Shown in pieces: positions 51,925-61,522 of a stretch of 64,000 nt of DNA. The DNA comes from Sorangium cellulosum So ce56 (GTDB lineage: Bacteria > Myxococcota_A > Polyangia > Polyangiales > Polyangiaceae): the NCBI RefSeq assembly GCF_000067165.1, contig NC_010162.1, positions 8,935,001 through 8,999,000 of the forward strand, written 5' to 3'. The notes under the pieces are model-generated. The model saw only the letters and a program-made list of their open reading frames with translations. It had not been told where the DNA came from and searched no databases. Numbering within the stretch: position 1 is the first letter of the stretch; each line of letters opens with the position of its first letter. The position numbers were made by a program, and so were the translations under genes.

Positions 51925-54687
51925 GTGGCGGTCGATCGCGACAAGGTACTCCAGACCGCGCAGAAGCTTGTCGAGCGGAAGCGCTTCGACAAGGCGATCG
52001 CCGAGTACCAGAAGCTGGTCGCAGACGATCCGAAGGACGTCCGCACGCTGCTCAAGATCGGCGACCTCTACCTGAAGACGGAGGAGTACGTCGAGGCGAT
52101 CACCACCTACGAGCGCGTCGGCCAGTTCTACTCGCTTCAGGGCTTCGCGCTCAAGGCGATCGCCGTTTACAAGCAGATCCGCGAGATCATCCACAAGCAC
52201 GTCCCGCAGTACGAGGATCGCTTCGGCCACATCGTCCCGCGCCTCGCGGAGATCTACACGCAGCTCGGGCTCACGAGCGACGCGCTCGCCGCCTACGACG
52301 AGGTCGCGACGCGCCTGCTCCGCGCGGGGCGCGACCGCGACGCGATCGACATCTTCAAGCGGGTCGTCGACCTCGACCCGAACAACCCCCTCGCCTATCT
52401 CCGCCTCGCGGAGGCGCTGATCCGGGTCCGCGACTACGACGCCGCGATCCAGCGCTTCGGGACGGCGGCCGAGCTCCTGCTCAAGCTCGGGCGGCGCGAC
52501 GACGCGCTGAAGGTGGTCGAGCGCCTGCTGCAGCACCGCCCCGACGCCCGATTCGCCCGCATGGCCGCCGAGATCTACCTCGACCGCGGCGACCCGAGCG
52601 ACGGGATGTCGGCCCTGACCAAGCTCCAGATCGCGTTCAAGGAGAACCCGAAGGACCTGGAGACGCTCGCGCTCCTCGCCCGCGCCTTCGACCTGCTCGG
52701 GCAGCCGGCCAAGGCGATCGAGGTGCAGAAGGAGTCGGCGCGCATCGCCAAGGAGGCCGGGCGGGTCGACCAGTTCACCGCGCTCGTCTCGGCCCTGATC
52801 ACGCGCGCCCCGAACGACGAGGGCGTGCGCCAGCTCGCCGCCCAGATCGCGCCCTCGTCGAGGAACACGCGCGCGTCGATCGACGTCGAGCTCGAGGAGG
52901 AGGAGGACGAGGAGGCGGAGGAGCTCGACGTCGAGGACGACGAGCCCGCGTCCGCGGTGCCGATCCCGCTCCGCGCGTCGCAGCCCTCGACGTCGCCGAT
53001 CGCGAGCCCGAGGCAGCTCGTCGCGCACGCCGAGAGCCTCCGGCGCGACCGGCAGTACGACAAGGCGATCGCCCTCCTCCAGGGCGGCGTCGCCCGGCTG
53101 CCGGCCGCTCGAGAGCTGCGCGAGAAGCTCTGCGACATCCTGATCGAGGCGGGCGACCAGGACGCCGCCGTCGAGCAGATGCTCGCGTTCGCGCAGCAGC
53201 TGGCCAGCGAGGACGCCGTCGACGACGCGGCGAGGCTCCTCGACGAGGTGCTGCTCCTCGATCCCGGCAACGCCCAGGCCACGGAGATGCTCAACCTGCT
53301 CGGCTACGCCGTGCCGCAGGAGGAGGAGCTCGCGGAGGAAGACGCCGCCGGGCCGGGAGCCTCGCCGACGGCCGGCGAGAACGACGCGTATGCGTCCGAG
53401 GTGCCGAGCCAGGACCTCTACGACCCCGACGCGCCGCTGCCCGCGTACACCCTCGATGAAGACGGCGTCGTCGAGGCGCTCCCCCGGCGGCCCGAGCTCG
53501 TCACGCACCTCGACGATCCGTTCGCGAACGAGCCCCCGCTGCCGAGCTTCCCGATCGAGGACGTCGAGGAGCTCGAGGACGTCGAGGAGCTCGAGGCCAT
53601 CGACGACGAGGAGGAGGAGACGGCGTCGGTCAACCCGAGCCGCGCGCCTGAGCACCCCCTCGCCGTCGCTGCGTCCCAGGCTCCGCCCCCGGCGTCCTCG
53701 ATACCTCCCCCGCCCGTGCTCGCCGCGCCGCCGCCGGCCCTGTACAGCCCGGTGTCGGGCCGACCTGCGTCGGTCCGGCCGGTGTCGGGCCGCTCCGTGC
53801 CGCCGGGCTCCTTGCGGCGCGCGGACGCGCTCGACGAGGACGCGCTCGAGGAGGTCGAGTTCTTCGCGCAGCACGGGATGTTCGACGAGGCACGGAACAT
53901 CCTCGAGGAGCAGCTGGCGCGGCTGCCGAACCACCCGCTCCTGATGGAACGGCTGCGCGAGGTCACGGAGCTGGCCTCGGACGCGCGGGTGGTGGTGCGG
54001 GCGGCGACCGACAACGAGAGCGGCACGCGGGCCGTCCCGCGCGGCAGCGAGCGGCCGGACGAGGATCGCGCGTTCGACATCGCCGAGTCGCTCAAGATGA
54101 TCGACGAGCTCGAGGTCGTGCCGGGCTCGGTGACGGGCGTCCAGGACGATCCTCGGCAGATCAGCGTCGAGAGCGTCTTCGAGCAGTTCAAGGCGGGCGT
54201 CGCGGCGCAGATCTCCGAGTCCGACGCGTCGACGCACTACGATCTCGGCGTCGCCTACAAGGAGATGGGCCTCTACGCCGACGCCATCGGCGAGTTCGAG
54301 CTCGCCGCCCGCGACCCCGGGCGAGAGTGCGTCTGCCAGTCGATGATCGGCGTCACCCACCTCCAGATGGGCAACATCGAGGCGGGCATCGACGCGCTCA
54401 TCCGCGGGCTGCACGCCTCGCACAAGACGGTCGAGCAGGAGCTCGCGCTGACCTACGAGATCGCGAACGCCTACGAGATGCGCGGCGTCCCCGAGCAGGC
54501 GCTCTACTACTTCCAGCGCGTCGCCCGGATGAGCCCGAGCTACAGCGACCCGCGCGGCAGCGTGGCGGAGCGGCTGCGCCGCATCGACGTCCCGAAGCCG
54601 GCCGCGCGCGCCGTCGGCGCCGAGATGATCGCGGACGAGTTCGACGCCGCCTTCGACGATATGCTCCCGAGCGGCAAGCTGCCGTGA
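51925..54687 (+). CDS. Large TPR protein with acidic linker
   Basis: A 920-residue cytoplasmic protein. Start GTG 51925 (VAVDRDKVLQTAQKL), after AGGAGA at a long spacing of about 12 bases. Residues 1-290 hold several TPRs (AIAEYQKLVADDPKDVRTLLKIGDLYLKT-type units, as GDLYLKTEEYVEAITTYE). An acidic run follows (about 315-335), a second helical set (about 350-450), a long acidic Pro-rich linker (about 460-630) and C-terminal TPRs (HYDLGVAYKEMGLYADAIGEFE, about 770-880). It is probably a scaffold; similar myxobacterial TPR proteins work in polarity or motility, but I cannot assign it to one. Confidence 0.85.
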   Translation: MAVDRDKVLQTAQKLVERKRFDKAIAEYQKLVADDPKDVRTLLKIGDLYLKTEEYVEAITTYERVGQFYSLQGFALKAIAVYKQIREIIHKHVPQYEDRFGHIVPRLAEIYTQLGLTSDALAAYDEVATRLLRAGRDRDAIDIFKRVVDLDPNNPLAYLRLAEALIRVRDYDAAIQRFGTAAELLLKLGRRDDALKVVERLLQHRPDARFARMAAEIYLDRGDPSDGMSALTKLQIAFKENPKDLETLALLARAFDLLGQPAKAIEVQKESARIAKEAGRVDQFTALVSALITRAPNDEGVRQLAAQIAPSSRNTRASIDVELEEEEDEEAEELDVEDDEPASAVPIPLRASQPSTSPIASPRQLVAHAESLRRDRQYDKAIALLQGGVARLPAARELREKLCDILIEAGDQDAAVEQMLAFAQQLASEDAVDDAARLLDEVLLLDPGNAQATEMLNLLGYAVPQEEELAEEDAAGPGASPTAGENDAYASEVPSQDLYDPDAPLPAYTLDEDGVVEALPRRPELVTHLDDPFANEPPLPSFPIEDVEELEDVEELEAIDDEEEETASVNPSRAPEHPLAVAASQAPPPASSIPPPPVLAAPPPALYSPVSGRPASVRPVSGRSVPPGSLRRADALDEDALEEVEFFAQHGMFDEARNILEEQLARLPNHPLLMERLREVTELASDARVVVRAATDNESGTRAVPRGSERPDEDRAFDIAESLKMIDELEVVPGSVTGVQDDPRQISVESVFEQFKAGVAAQISESDASTHYDLGVAYKEMGLYADAIGEFELAARDPGRECVCQSMIGVTHLQMGNIEAGIDALIRGLHASHKTVEQELALTYEIANAYEMRGVPEQALYYFQRVARMSPSYSDPRGSVAERLRRIDVPKPAARAVGAEMIADEFDAAFDDMLPSGKLP

Positions 54688-54764
54688 ACCCATAGCGCGC
54701 GCGGGCGCGCCCTGGAACCGCCAGAAATTGGGCCACGGCGGGCGCTCTCCGGTACCGGACGGGC

Positions 54765-55574
54765 ATGAACCGACCGCTCCTCCTCGCCGCCCTCACCTCG
54801 GTCCTGGCTGCTGGCTGCGGCGCCGGGATCGAGACGAACGCTCGCTCCGGTCGCCCGCAGGACGCCTCCGCCAAGGTGGCGGCGCAAGCGCGGCGCGAGG
54901 TCCCGCAGCGCGCGGAGGGCTCGCTCGACGAGCGCGGCCCGATCGCCGAGCAGGCGCCCGGTGCGCGCAAGCCCGGCGATTATGTGGCCTACCGGTTCTC
55001 GGGCAGCTTCAGGAAGACGCCGCTGCTCCTCACGCAGCGTGTGGTCGCGCGCGAGGGGGACGTCCTCGTGGTCGACGTGACCCTCGAGGACGGCAAGCAG
55101 ACCGAGGCGCTGCGGGTCCGCATGAGCGACGAGCCCAGCAGGCGCGGTGAGATCCTCGGCGCGGCGTGGATCGACGACGGCGCGGAGCGGCCGGCGACCC
55201 TCTCGGCCTACGACGCGATGATGGCCAAGACCGCGCTCGCCGCCGACGAGAACGAGGACGTGCTCGGCAGCGAGGCGGTGAACGTCGAGGTCGGCGGCTC
55301 CTCCATCCCGTGCCAGCGGACGAGCTTCCGCGTGCGCATCGGCAAGACGAAGGCGACGATGCGCACGCTCCAGAGCGACGACTTCGCCTGGGGCGACGTG
55401 GGCGGTGAGATCACGGCGGAGGACGGGCGCGTGCTCTACCGCGCCGAGCTGATCGACAGGGGCTACGCGGATGAGCGCGCGGCCGCCGGCGCAGAGCCCG
55501 GCCCCGCGCCCCGGCCGGCGACCGTGGCGCGCTCCGCCGACGAGGACGAGGCGTACGACGACTACGAAGACTGA
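54765..55574 (+). CDS. Lipoprotein of unknown function
   Basis: A 269-residue exported protein: the signal ends at LAAGC near residue 18. After an Ala/Arg-rich spacer, residues about 65-235 are beta-strand rich (YVAYRFSGSFRKTPLLLTQRV, VLVVDVTLEDG, FRVRIGKTKATMRTL, GEITAEDGRVLYRAEL), like a beta-barrel or lipocalin-like domain. The tail is acidic with a tyrosine patch (DEDEAYDDYED). No family is recognised. Its stop overlaps the end of hemD by 13 bp, tail to tail. Confidence 0.78.
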   Translation: MNRPLLLAALTSVLAAGCGAGIETNARSGRPQDASAKVAAQARREVPQRAEGSLDERGPIAEQAPGARKPGDYVAYRFSGSFRKTPLLLTQRVVAREGDVLVVDVTLEDGKQTEALRVRMSDEPSRRGEILGAAWIDDGAERPATLSAYDAMMAKTALAADENEDVLGSEAVNVEVGGSSIPCQRTSFRVRIGKTKATMRTLQSDDFAWGDVGGEITAEDGRVLYRAELIDRGYADERAAAGAEPGPAPRPATVARSADEDEAYDDYED

Positions 55575-56533
55575 GCCGGCAGGGGCGCGTCGCCCCGATT
55601 TCCCTTCGCGACGAGGATCTCGATCGAGCGCGCGGCCGCCGCTTTGACCAGGTGGCCCATCTTCGGGTGCTCGGGCTCGAAATCCGGCTCGATCCCCTCG
55701 GCGCGCAGCGCCTCCGTGCAGACCGGACCAATGGACGCGACCACGCCCCGCGCGAGCGCGGCGCGCAGCCGCTCGACGAGCCCCTCCTCGGCCGCCACGA
55801 GGAGCGCGTGCTCGACCTGCGCGCGGCTCGTGAAGAGCGTGATCGCCGCGCCGCCGTCCGCCATGAGGCGGAGCGCCTGCCGGAGCGGCGCCGTGTCCTC
55901 CGGGAGCGCCCAGCGGTACACCGGCACCGGCGTGACCTGCGCGCCGGCCGCCGAGAGGCTCGCGTAGAGCTCGTGGCTCGGCGCGCCGTGCTCCTGGACG
56001 GCGACGCGCTTTCCGCGCAGATCGCCGAGCGCGCTGACGGCCTCGACGATCTCTCGCCAGGTGTTCGGCTCGCGGACGGTGATGAAGCGGGTCAGGCCCA
56101 GCTCGCGCAGCGCCGCGGCCGGCTTGGGGCCGCGAACGACGATCTGCACGGACGAGAGCGCCGCCGCCAGGAGAGATACGCCCTGGGCGTCCGCGCCACC
56201 GTCACCCTCGGACGCCCCGCCGCTTCCCTGGTTCGGCTCGAGCGCAGGCGCCGCCTCGGCCACGAGCGCCCGGGTCCCGACGCCGGTCATCAGGATCACG
56301 AGGTCGAACTCGGCGCCCGCGAGGCGCCGCGCGAAATCGAGCGCGCGCTCGTTCCTCTCGATGGGCACCTCGCGAAGCGTGGGCGCCGTGATGGGCACGC
56401 CGCCATGCCGCTGGATCAGCGAGGCCATCTCGGAGGCGCGGCGGCTCTCGAAGCAGATGACGCGACGCCCGGCGAAGTCAGACGGCGCGGGCGGAGACGG
56501 ACGGTCGTTTCGTGGGTGGGTGGGCGTGCTCAC
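55562..56533 (-). CDS. hemD: Uroporphyrinogen-III synthase
   Basis: A 323-residue enzyme that closes and inverts the tetrapyrrole ring, the branch point to haem, siroheme and cobalamin. It has the family's two-domain pattern: RRVICFESRRASEMASLI, FDLVILMTGVGTRALV near residues 78-95, then GKRVAVQEHG and LFTSRAQVEHAL near 225-240, and VVASIGPVCTEALRAEGI. The start is GTG 56533 (VSTPTHPRND); upstream in-frame codons have no coding support. An insert rich in Gly/Asp (about 105-125) is unusual. Converges with the lipoprotein gene. Confidence 0.9.
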   Translation of the reverse strand: MSTPTHPRNDRPSPPAPSDFAGRRVICFESRRASEMASLIQRHGGVPITAPTLREVPIERNERALDFARRLAGAEFDLVILMTGVGTRALVAEAAPALEPNQGSGGASEGDGGADAQGVSLLAAALSSVQIVVRGPKPAAALRELGLTRFITVREPNTWREIVEAVSALGDLRGKRVAVQEHGAPSHELYASLSAAGAQVTPVPVYRWALPEDTAPLRQALRLMADGGAAITLFTSRAQVEHALLVAAEEGLVERLRAALARGVVASIGPVCTEALRAEGIEPDFEPEHPKMGHLVKAAAARSIEILVAKGNRGDAPLPAQSS

Positions 56534-56576
56534 CCGCGCAGCATAGCCCGGGTCCGGCGCTGGCGGGTTTCGGGCG

Positions 56577-56921
56577 GTGGACCAGTTTGCTAAGCTCCTC
56601 CGTGTGAGCCATCCGATGAGCAACGAGGCTTCCGGGGTCCAGGGGAGCGGGCTCTCGCGTGCGACGTCGGAGAACGACGTCGGCCCTGATCCCGTCATCG
56701 GCGCGGGCATCGCGCTGCTCGGCATCTTCTTGATGGGGGTGGGGGGCGCGCAGGGCGCGCACTACCTCTTCAACTTCGGCGTGCTCGTGGCGGTGCTCGG
56801 GGCCGTCCTGTTCGTCCTGTTCGTGGCGCTCACGGCGCTGAAGCAGCGACGGGCGCTCGGCCTCGCGAGCCGCGCTCCGAGCCCCGAGGGCAGCGCCGAG
56901 CAGCGCGACGCGCGCGACTGA
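56577..56921 (+). CDS. Small membrane protein
   Basis: A 114-residue protein with two hydrophobic helices (about residues 40-60 and 65-88), joined by a short turn, and a charged C-terminal tail. Starts at GTG 56577, GTG 56607 or ATG 56616 are possible. It is divergent from hemD with 43 bp between starts. No family is recognised; coding status rests on the frame, the membrane pattern and its lack of a better overlapping gene. Confidence 0.6.
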   Translation: MDQFAKLLRVSHPMSNEASGVQGSGLSRATSENDVGPDPVIGAGIALLGIFLMGVGGAQGAHYLFNFGVLVAVLGAVLFVLFVALTALKQRRALGLASRAPSPEGSAEQRDARD

Positions 56922-57044
56922 TCGGCCGAGCGCCACGGGCGTCCGGCAGCAGCGCGACGCGCACGACGGATCAGCCGAGCGGCGCTTGCGCCCGACAGCA
57001 GCGCGACATGCGCGACGGCTCGGACGAGCGCGCCTGTGCCCGGC

Positions 57045-57599
57045 TCATGCCGGGGGCTCGCCGCCGGGATCGCTCCGGTCGTCCGGCGGCGCAGGGGAAC
57101 CAGCCTGATGGCCGGCCTCGACGGAGAGGTCGGGCTCGATGTCAGCGAGCGAGACGCCGAGCTCCTCGGCGATGCGCTCGATCTCGGCCCGCTCGGCCGC
57201 CGTGGGCGCGCCGTCCGCCGCCGCGAGCCGGATCAAGAGGCGCACGACCTCCACCCGCTCGCTCGCGTTGCAGAGCGCCTTGAGCTCGCGGTAACAGCGG
57301 TCGACCTCGCCCTCCTGGAGCGCGGGCAGCTTGCCCTGGAGGGCGTTGAAGACCGCCTCGACGCCGCTCGGCGCGAGCCCGTCGACGTGCGTGAGCAGCT
57401 CGCGGAGCAGCTCGTCTTCCTTGTCGGAGAAGCGGCCGTCGACGCACGCGACCTTGCCGAGCAGGACGATGACGGTGGCGATGTAGCGGAGGACGACCGC
57501 CTCGTCGTCCGGGAGCGCCGCGCGGAGCTCCGTCAGGAGGGCGTCGAGGTTCGGGAACGAGCCCCCCTGCTTCAGGCCGAGCCAGGCGAGGAGTCCCAC
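57045..57599 (-). CDS. TerB-like protein
   Basis: A 184-residue all-helical protein matching the TerB/DjlA-N fold: VLLGKVACVDGRFSDKEDELLRELL near residues 46-70 and IRLAAADGAPTAAERAEIERIAEELG near 122-147, each with a Val/Ala-Asp-Gly then acidic metal-binding pattern. These domains bind divalent metals and occur in tellurite-resistance and membrane-stress systems. The start is GTG 57599. The tail after about 150 is Pro/Gly/Asp-rich. A terC-like gene exists elsewhere in the window (6388), but the two are not linked. Confidence 0.85.
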   Translation of the reverse strand: MGLLAWLGLKQGGSFPNLDALLTELRAALPDDEAVVLRYIATVIVLLGKVACVDGRFSDKEDELLRELLTHVDGLAPSGVEAVFNALQGKLPALQEGEVDRCYRELKALCNASERVEVVRLLIRLAAADGAPTAAERAEIERIAEELGVSLADIEPDLSVEAGHQAGSPAPPDDRSDPGGEPPA

Positions 57600-57721
57600 G
57601 TGATGAGGCTACCAGATCCTCGCCGGACAGGGCAGCCCGGCGGAGCCCCGCCCTCTACGCCCGTCACCGCGATCGTCCATGTCCCCGTGGCTGTCGTCGC
57701 CTTCGTCCATTTCCCAGCGAC

Positions 57722-60700
57722 CTACTCCTCGCCGCCGCGGTCCGCAATCCAATCGTCCACGGGGTTGTCGGACTTCGGGGTCTTCAGGATCGAGCCGTCG
57801 GGCCCGTCCTTGCGCACCACGAGCGTGCGCCGCGTCGTGGTGTCGGGCGTCTCGCGCGCGACCACGGTGATCACGTTGACCCCCGGCCGGAGCGGCGCCT
57901 CGAACGCGAACTCGGCCTTCTTCGGGTCGGCGCCGTCGCGGTTCGACTTGTAATAGAGCTTCCGGGACCCGACGAAGATGAAGGTGTCGAGCAGCCGCTC
58001 GCTGTCCGACGCCGTCCCCGTGATCTTCACGGTGCCGGCGGTCGTCGCCAGCGCCGCCGCGGCGATGTCCAGCGTCGGGGGCGCGTGCGAGTAGAGGTCC
58101 TCGAACGCGACCGCCGCCGGGGCCGGCCCGCCGCCAGGGGCCACCTCGCGCGCCGCGACGAACGCGAAGCGCCCCGCGCCGAGGTCGATCTTGAGGAACC
58201 CGCCTGGCGCCTCGCCGAGCACCTTGACCACGGCGCCCGCCGGGAGCCGGCCGAAGCCGCGCGCGCTCGCCTCGGGCGACGGGAGCAGGGTCGCCCCCTC
58301 CGCCCCGGCCTTCATGGTGGAGCCGCCGCCGCTCAGCTGGATGCGCGGCGAGATCGGGATCTTCACCTTCTCGCTGGCGAACTCGCGGAGATCGCGATCG
58401 CCGACCGAGAGCGTGAGGGTCGCCTCGGGCTCCGACAGCTGCTGCTCCACGTCGAAGCTGAAGACGACCTTGCGCACGTCGCCCGGCTTGATGTTCGAGA
58501 TGTCGAAGCGCCCCGCGTGCAGCATGAGCCCGTCGCCCGAGAGGTTCGCGATGTTCGCCTGCGTCTCGTACGACGGCCCCTTGCCGACGTTCTTGACGGT
58601 CAGGTACATGCTGACCCGCTCGCCCTTCTGGATGAGCCCGTCGCCGTTGCCCTCGCGGTCGTCCGCGATCTGGTAGGCGTACTGGAAGAGCGGCCGGTCG
58701 AGCGCGCGCACCGTGGGCCGGATCTCGACCGCCGGCGGCTCCGGCGCGGCGGCGACCTCGAACTTCACCTTGAGGCCGTCGCTCCGCGAGAGGGCGTCCA
58801 TCGGGATCGTGCAGACGCGCTTCTCGTTCGCCTTCCTCGGCTTCGTCGAGCCGACCTTCCGCCCCTCGACGTCGCACCAGCCGAGCGGCGCCTTCGCGCT
58901 CTTCGTCTGGCCGGGGCCGATCTTGCCGAAGATGAGCTCCTTGCTGTCGAAGTACGGGTTGTCGCTCTCCGTCGTCCCGCGGAGCCGGTAGACCGGCTGC
59001 TTTCCGTTGTTCTTGACCGTGACCCGGAGCTCCATCGGCTGCCCCGCGGTCACCTCGGCGTTGGGACGATCGGTCTCGACCTTCACGTCGAGCTCGGACT
59101 TCGCCGCCGGCGTGACCGCCTCGGGCGCGTCGGACCAGTCGACGCCGAGCTTCGTCAGCTCGGCCGCGACCTTGCCGAGCTCCTCCTTGCCGACCTGCTC
59201 GATGTAGTCGTGCATCGCCCGGAGCTGCTGGAGCCTCGGCGTGGAGGGCGGCATCCGCGCGGCGAGCTCCCGCGCGAAGCGGATGGGGAAGTCGATGGAG
59301 AAGTCCTCGTCGATGTCGCCCCCGCGCTCCCGCATCTTCTCGCGATCGGCGCTCGTGAGCTGGTAGCGGACGACCTCGGACGGCTTGCCCGCGGCCGCCG
59401 CGCGCGCGTTCGAGAGGTGCGCCGAGAGATCGCGCTCCCGGAGCCCATCCTTCTGGACCGTGAGATCCATCTCGAGCTCGTCGACCGTCATGGGATCGAG
59501 CTCGATGTCCGGCGTGACGCCGACGCCCTGGATGGAGATGTCGCCCGGCGTCAGGTACTGCGCGATCGTGAGCTTGAGGGCCGCCTTCTCGGCCGTGACG
59601 TCGGGGAAGACGAGCTGCACGCTGCCCTTGCCGAACGTCTGCGAGCCCACGATGACGGCGCGATCGTTGTTCTTCAGCGCGCCGGCCACGATCTCGCTCG
59701 CGCTCGCGCTGTTGCCGCTCACGAGCACCACGATCGGGTACAGCGGCTCGGTGCCCGGCCCCTTGGCGCGCTTCTCCTCGCGCCCCTCGGAGGCGCCGAC
59801 CGTGGACACGATGACGCCGTCGGCGAGGAACTTGTCGGCGATGCGCGCGGCCTGATCGAGCAGGCCGCCCGGGTTGCCGCGCAGATCGAGCACGAGCCCC
59901 TTCAGCTGCCCCTTGCTGCGCAGCCCGTCGAGCGCCGCATCGAGCTCCGCGGTCGAGGTCGCCTGGAACGTCTTGAGCCGGACGTAGCCGACGCCGCCCT
60001 CGAGGGCGCGCGACTCGACGGACCTCACCTTGATCACCTCGCGGGTCAGCTCGAAGGCCTTCGGCCCCTGCCACCCTCCCTCGCCCTCGCGGGTCACCCA
60101 CACGGTGACCGGGGTGCCGGGATCGCCGCGGAGCCTCCGCACAGCGTCGTCGAGCGGCATGTTGAGCGTCGACTCGTTGTTGATCTTCACGATCCGATCG
60201 AGCCGCTTGAGGCCCGCCCTGCCCGCGGGCGTGTCGGGCATCGGGTTCAGGACAGTGAGCATCTGGTCGCGGATCGAGATCACGACGCCGAGCCCGCCGA
60301 ACGCGCCCGACGTGGAGAGGTTCATCTCCTTGTACGCCTCGGGGCTCAGGAACGACGAGTGCGGGTCGAGCGTGTGCAGCATGCCGTTGCACGCGGCGTA
60401 CTCGACGTCCCGCAGATCGACCTCCGTGCCGCGGAGGTTCTTCTGGAGGAAGGTGAAGACCTCGCGGAGGCGCGCGGAGACGTCCCAGGGGCCCTGGATG
60501 TTGTCGATCCGGAACTTCTTCTCGCTGGTCTCGACGCGGACGGTGACCTCGTTCGGGTCCTCGTTGAGGACGATCACCTGCGCGACGTCGCGCTGGACGG
60601 CGTTGAGCGCCGACAGCAGCATCTCCTTCGGCTTGACGCGATCCGGCTCGACGTACTTGTCCCGGATCATCTTCAGCGTCTCGTTGACGGCCTCGAGGCG

Positions 60701-60868
60701 GGTGAGGTCGTACGGCGCCTTGGCCACCTGCCCGGTGACCGCGAGCGCCGGCTCGAACCCGCGCCAGAGCCCGCCAGGGCCGAACTGAAGGACGAAGTAC
60801 GCTGCCAGCGGGAACGCGGCGGAGACGACGAGCGCCTTGGCGACGCGCTCCAGGGGTCGGTGAGCCAT
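57722..60868 (-). CDS. Large PDZ-containing S41 peptidase (C-terminal processing protease type)
   Basis: A 1048-residue exported protease, over twice the usual CtpA size. A single N-terminal membrane segment (about 9-27) leads to an S41 N-domain, a PDZ domain near 185-265 (GLGVVISIRDQMLTVLNPMPDTPAGRAGLK) and the catalytic core: the Ser in SGNSASASEI near 389 and the Lys in GSQTFGKGSVQ near 410. The C-terminal half (about 545-1048) is beta-rich, with Ig-like or CARDB-like domains (ELRVTVKNNGKQPVY, SMYLTVKNVGKGPSYE) and a possible SH3-like segment near 860-900. I believe it matches the family named after M. xanthus MXAN_5808. It probably trims envelope proteins from the outer face of the inner membrane. 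Confidence 0.9.
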   Translation of the reverse strand: MAHRPLERVAKALVVSAAFPLAAYFVLQFGPGGLWRGFEPALAVTGQVAKAPYDLTRLEAVNETLKMIRDKYVEPDRVKPKEMLLSALNAVQRDVAQVIVLNEDPNEVTVRVETSEKKFRIDNIQGPWDVSARLREVFTFLQKNLRGTEVDLRDVEYAACNGMLHTLDPHSSFLSPEAYKEMNLSTSGAFGGLGVVISIRDQMLTVLNPMPDTPAGRAGLKRLDRIVKINNESTLNMPLDDAVRRLRGDPGTPVTVWVTREGEGGWQGPKAFELTREVIKVRSVESRALEGGVGYVRLKTFQATSTAELDAALDGLRSKGQLKGLVLDLRGNPGGLLDQAARIADKFLADGVIVSTVGASEGREEKRAKGPGTEPLYPIVVLVSGNSASASEIVAGALKNNDRAVIVGSQTFGKGSVQLVFPDVTAEKAALKLTIAQYLTPGDISIQGVGVTPDIELDPMTVDELEMDLTVQKDGLRERDLSAHLSNARAAAAGKPSEVVRYQLTSADREKMRERGGDIDEDFSIDFPIRFARELAARMPPSTPRLQQLRAMHDYIEQVGKEELGKVAAELTKLGVDWSDAPEAVTPAAKSELDVKVETDRPNAEVTAGQPMELRVTVKNNGKQPVYRLRGTTESDNPYFDSKELIFGKIGPGQTKSAKAPLGWCDVEGRKVGSTKPRKANEKRVCTIPMDALSRSDGLKVKFEVAAAPEPPAVEIRPTVRALDRPLFQYAYQIADDREGNGDGLIQKGERVSMYLTVKNVGKGPSYETQANIANLSGDGLMLHAGRFDISNIKPGDVRKVVFSFDVEQQLSEPEATLTLSVGDRDLREFASEKVKIPISPRIQLSGGGSTMKAGAEGATLLPSPEASARGFGRLPAGAVVKVLGEAPGGFLKIDLGAGRFAFVAAREVAPGGGPAPAAVAFEDLYSHAPPTLDIAAAALATTAGTVKITGTASDSERLLDTFIFVGSRKLYYKSNRDGADPKKAEFAFEAPLRPGVNVITVVARETPDTTTRRTLVVRKDGPDGSILKTPKSDNPVDDWIADRGGEE

Positions 60869-60878
60869 ACGGCGATCG

Positions 60879-60884
60879 AGTATA
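60879..60884 (-). promoter_or_regulatory. Candidate -10 box of the S41 peptidase gene
   Basis: On the minus strand TATACT lies 10 bp before the ATG, which would give a very short or leaderless transcript. No clear -35 element stands 17 bp upstream. Confidence 0.3.
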
Positions 60885-60973
60885 GACGCGCTCCAGCGAG
60901 CGTCGACCGACGTCGGCGCGCGATCACACCGATCGCCCCCGAGCGCCCCGAGCGCCGCGTTCCAGCGCGGGCG

Positions 60974-61186
60974 CTACACGGGCTTCTGCGTGTCTTCTTG
61001 CTTCTCTTCGGGCTTCGCCGGCAGCTGCTTGGCGGGATCCTCTTCCTCGTCGTCGCGGATCCCCTTCTTGAAATTCCGGATGCCCTCGCCGATCCCCTTC
61101 CCGATGTCAGCGATCCTCCCCGCGCCGAAGAGGAGCAAGGCGAGGCCGATGAGCAGAGCGATTTCGAGCGGTCCGATGCGGCCCAT
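60974..61186 (-). CDS. tatA: Sec-independent translocase protein TatA/E
   Basis: A 70-residue protein with the TatA layout: one N-terminal membrane helix (LEIALLIGLALLLFG), the Phe-Gly hinge, an amphipathic helix (IADIGKGIGEGIRNFKKGI) and an acidic/Lys tail. TatA forms the pore that exports folded proteins carrying a twin-arginine signal. AAGGGA precedes ATG 61186. tatB and tatC are not in the window. It is 105 bp upstream of the S41 gene on the same strand; an inverted repeat CTGCCGC/GCGGCAG (61206-61226) lies in its leader. Confidence 0.92.
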   Translation of the reverse strand: MGRIGPLEIALLIGLALLLFGAGRIADIGKGIGEGIRNFKKGIRDDEEEDPAKQLPAKPEEKQEDTQKPV

Positions 61187-61522
61187 AGCGTTGATCCCTT
61201 GAAGGCTGCCGCGCGCTCGGCGGCAGGTCGGCGGGCCACGGCCCGGTTTGCGTCGACCCATACCACCCATCCTCCACACCGGCAATGCAGCGGTTCGAAG
61301 CGCTGAGACCCGTGCTAGGCTCGCGCACCGGCTTCGCTGGAGGAGAGACGAGGCGCGTGTGCACCCGTTCACTCCGCCAGCGGTTCACAAATCAAGAACG
61401 GCTCGACGGCCCAGACGGGATCGCCAGCCGGCCGGCCCGGACGCCAGCCTCGGATGAGGCCGGCGGTGATCCATGGCTTGAGCCCTCGCAGGCTTCGCGA
61501 CAGTCGACACGGGGAAAACACG
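61187..61522. other. Divergent region between tatA and a secreted-protein gene
   Basis: It contains the inverted repeat CTGCCGC/GCGGCAG (61206-61226, 7-base loop) just upstream of tatA, and a slightly AT-richer patch near 61380-61400 (ttcacaaatcaagaac), which may be part of the promoter for the plus-strand gene. No gene is visible. Confidence 0.4.

Noticed and set aside
57609..60392. A long second minus-strand frame inside the S41 peptidase gene
   Set aside because: It is a +1 shadow full of Arg/Ala/Gly runs, whereas the peptidase frame has full motifs and catalytic residues.
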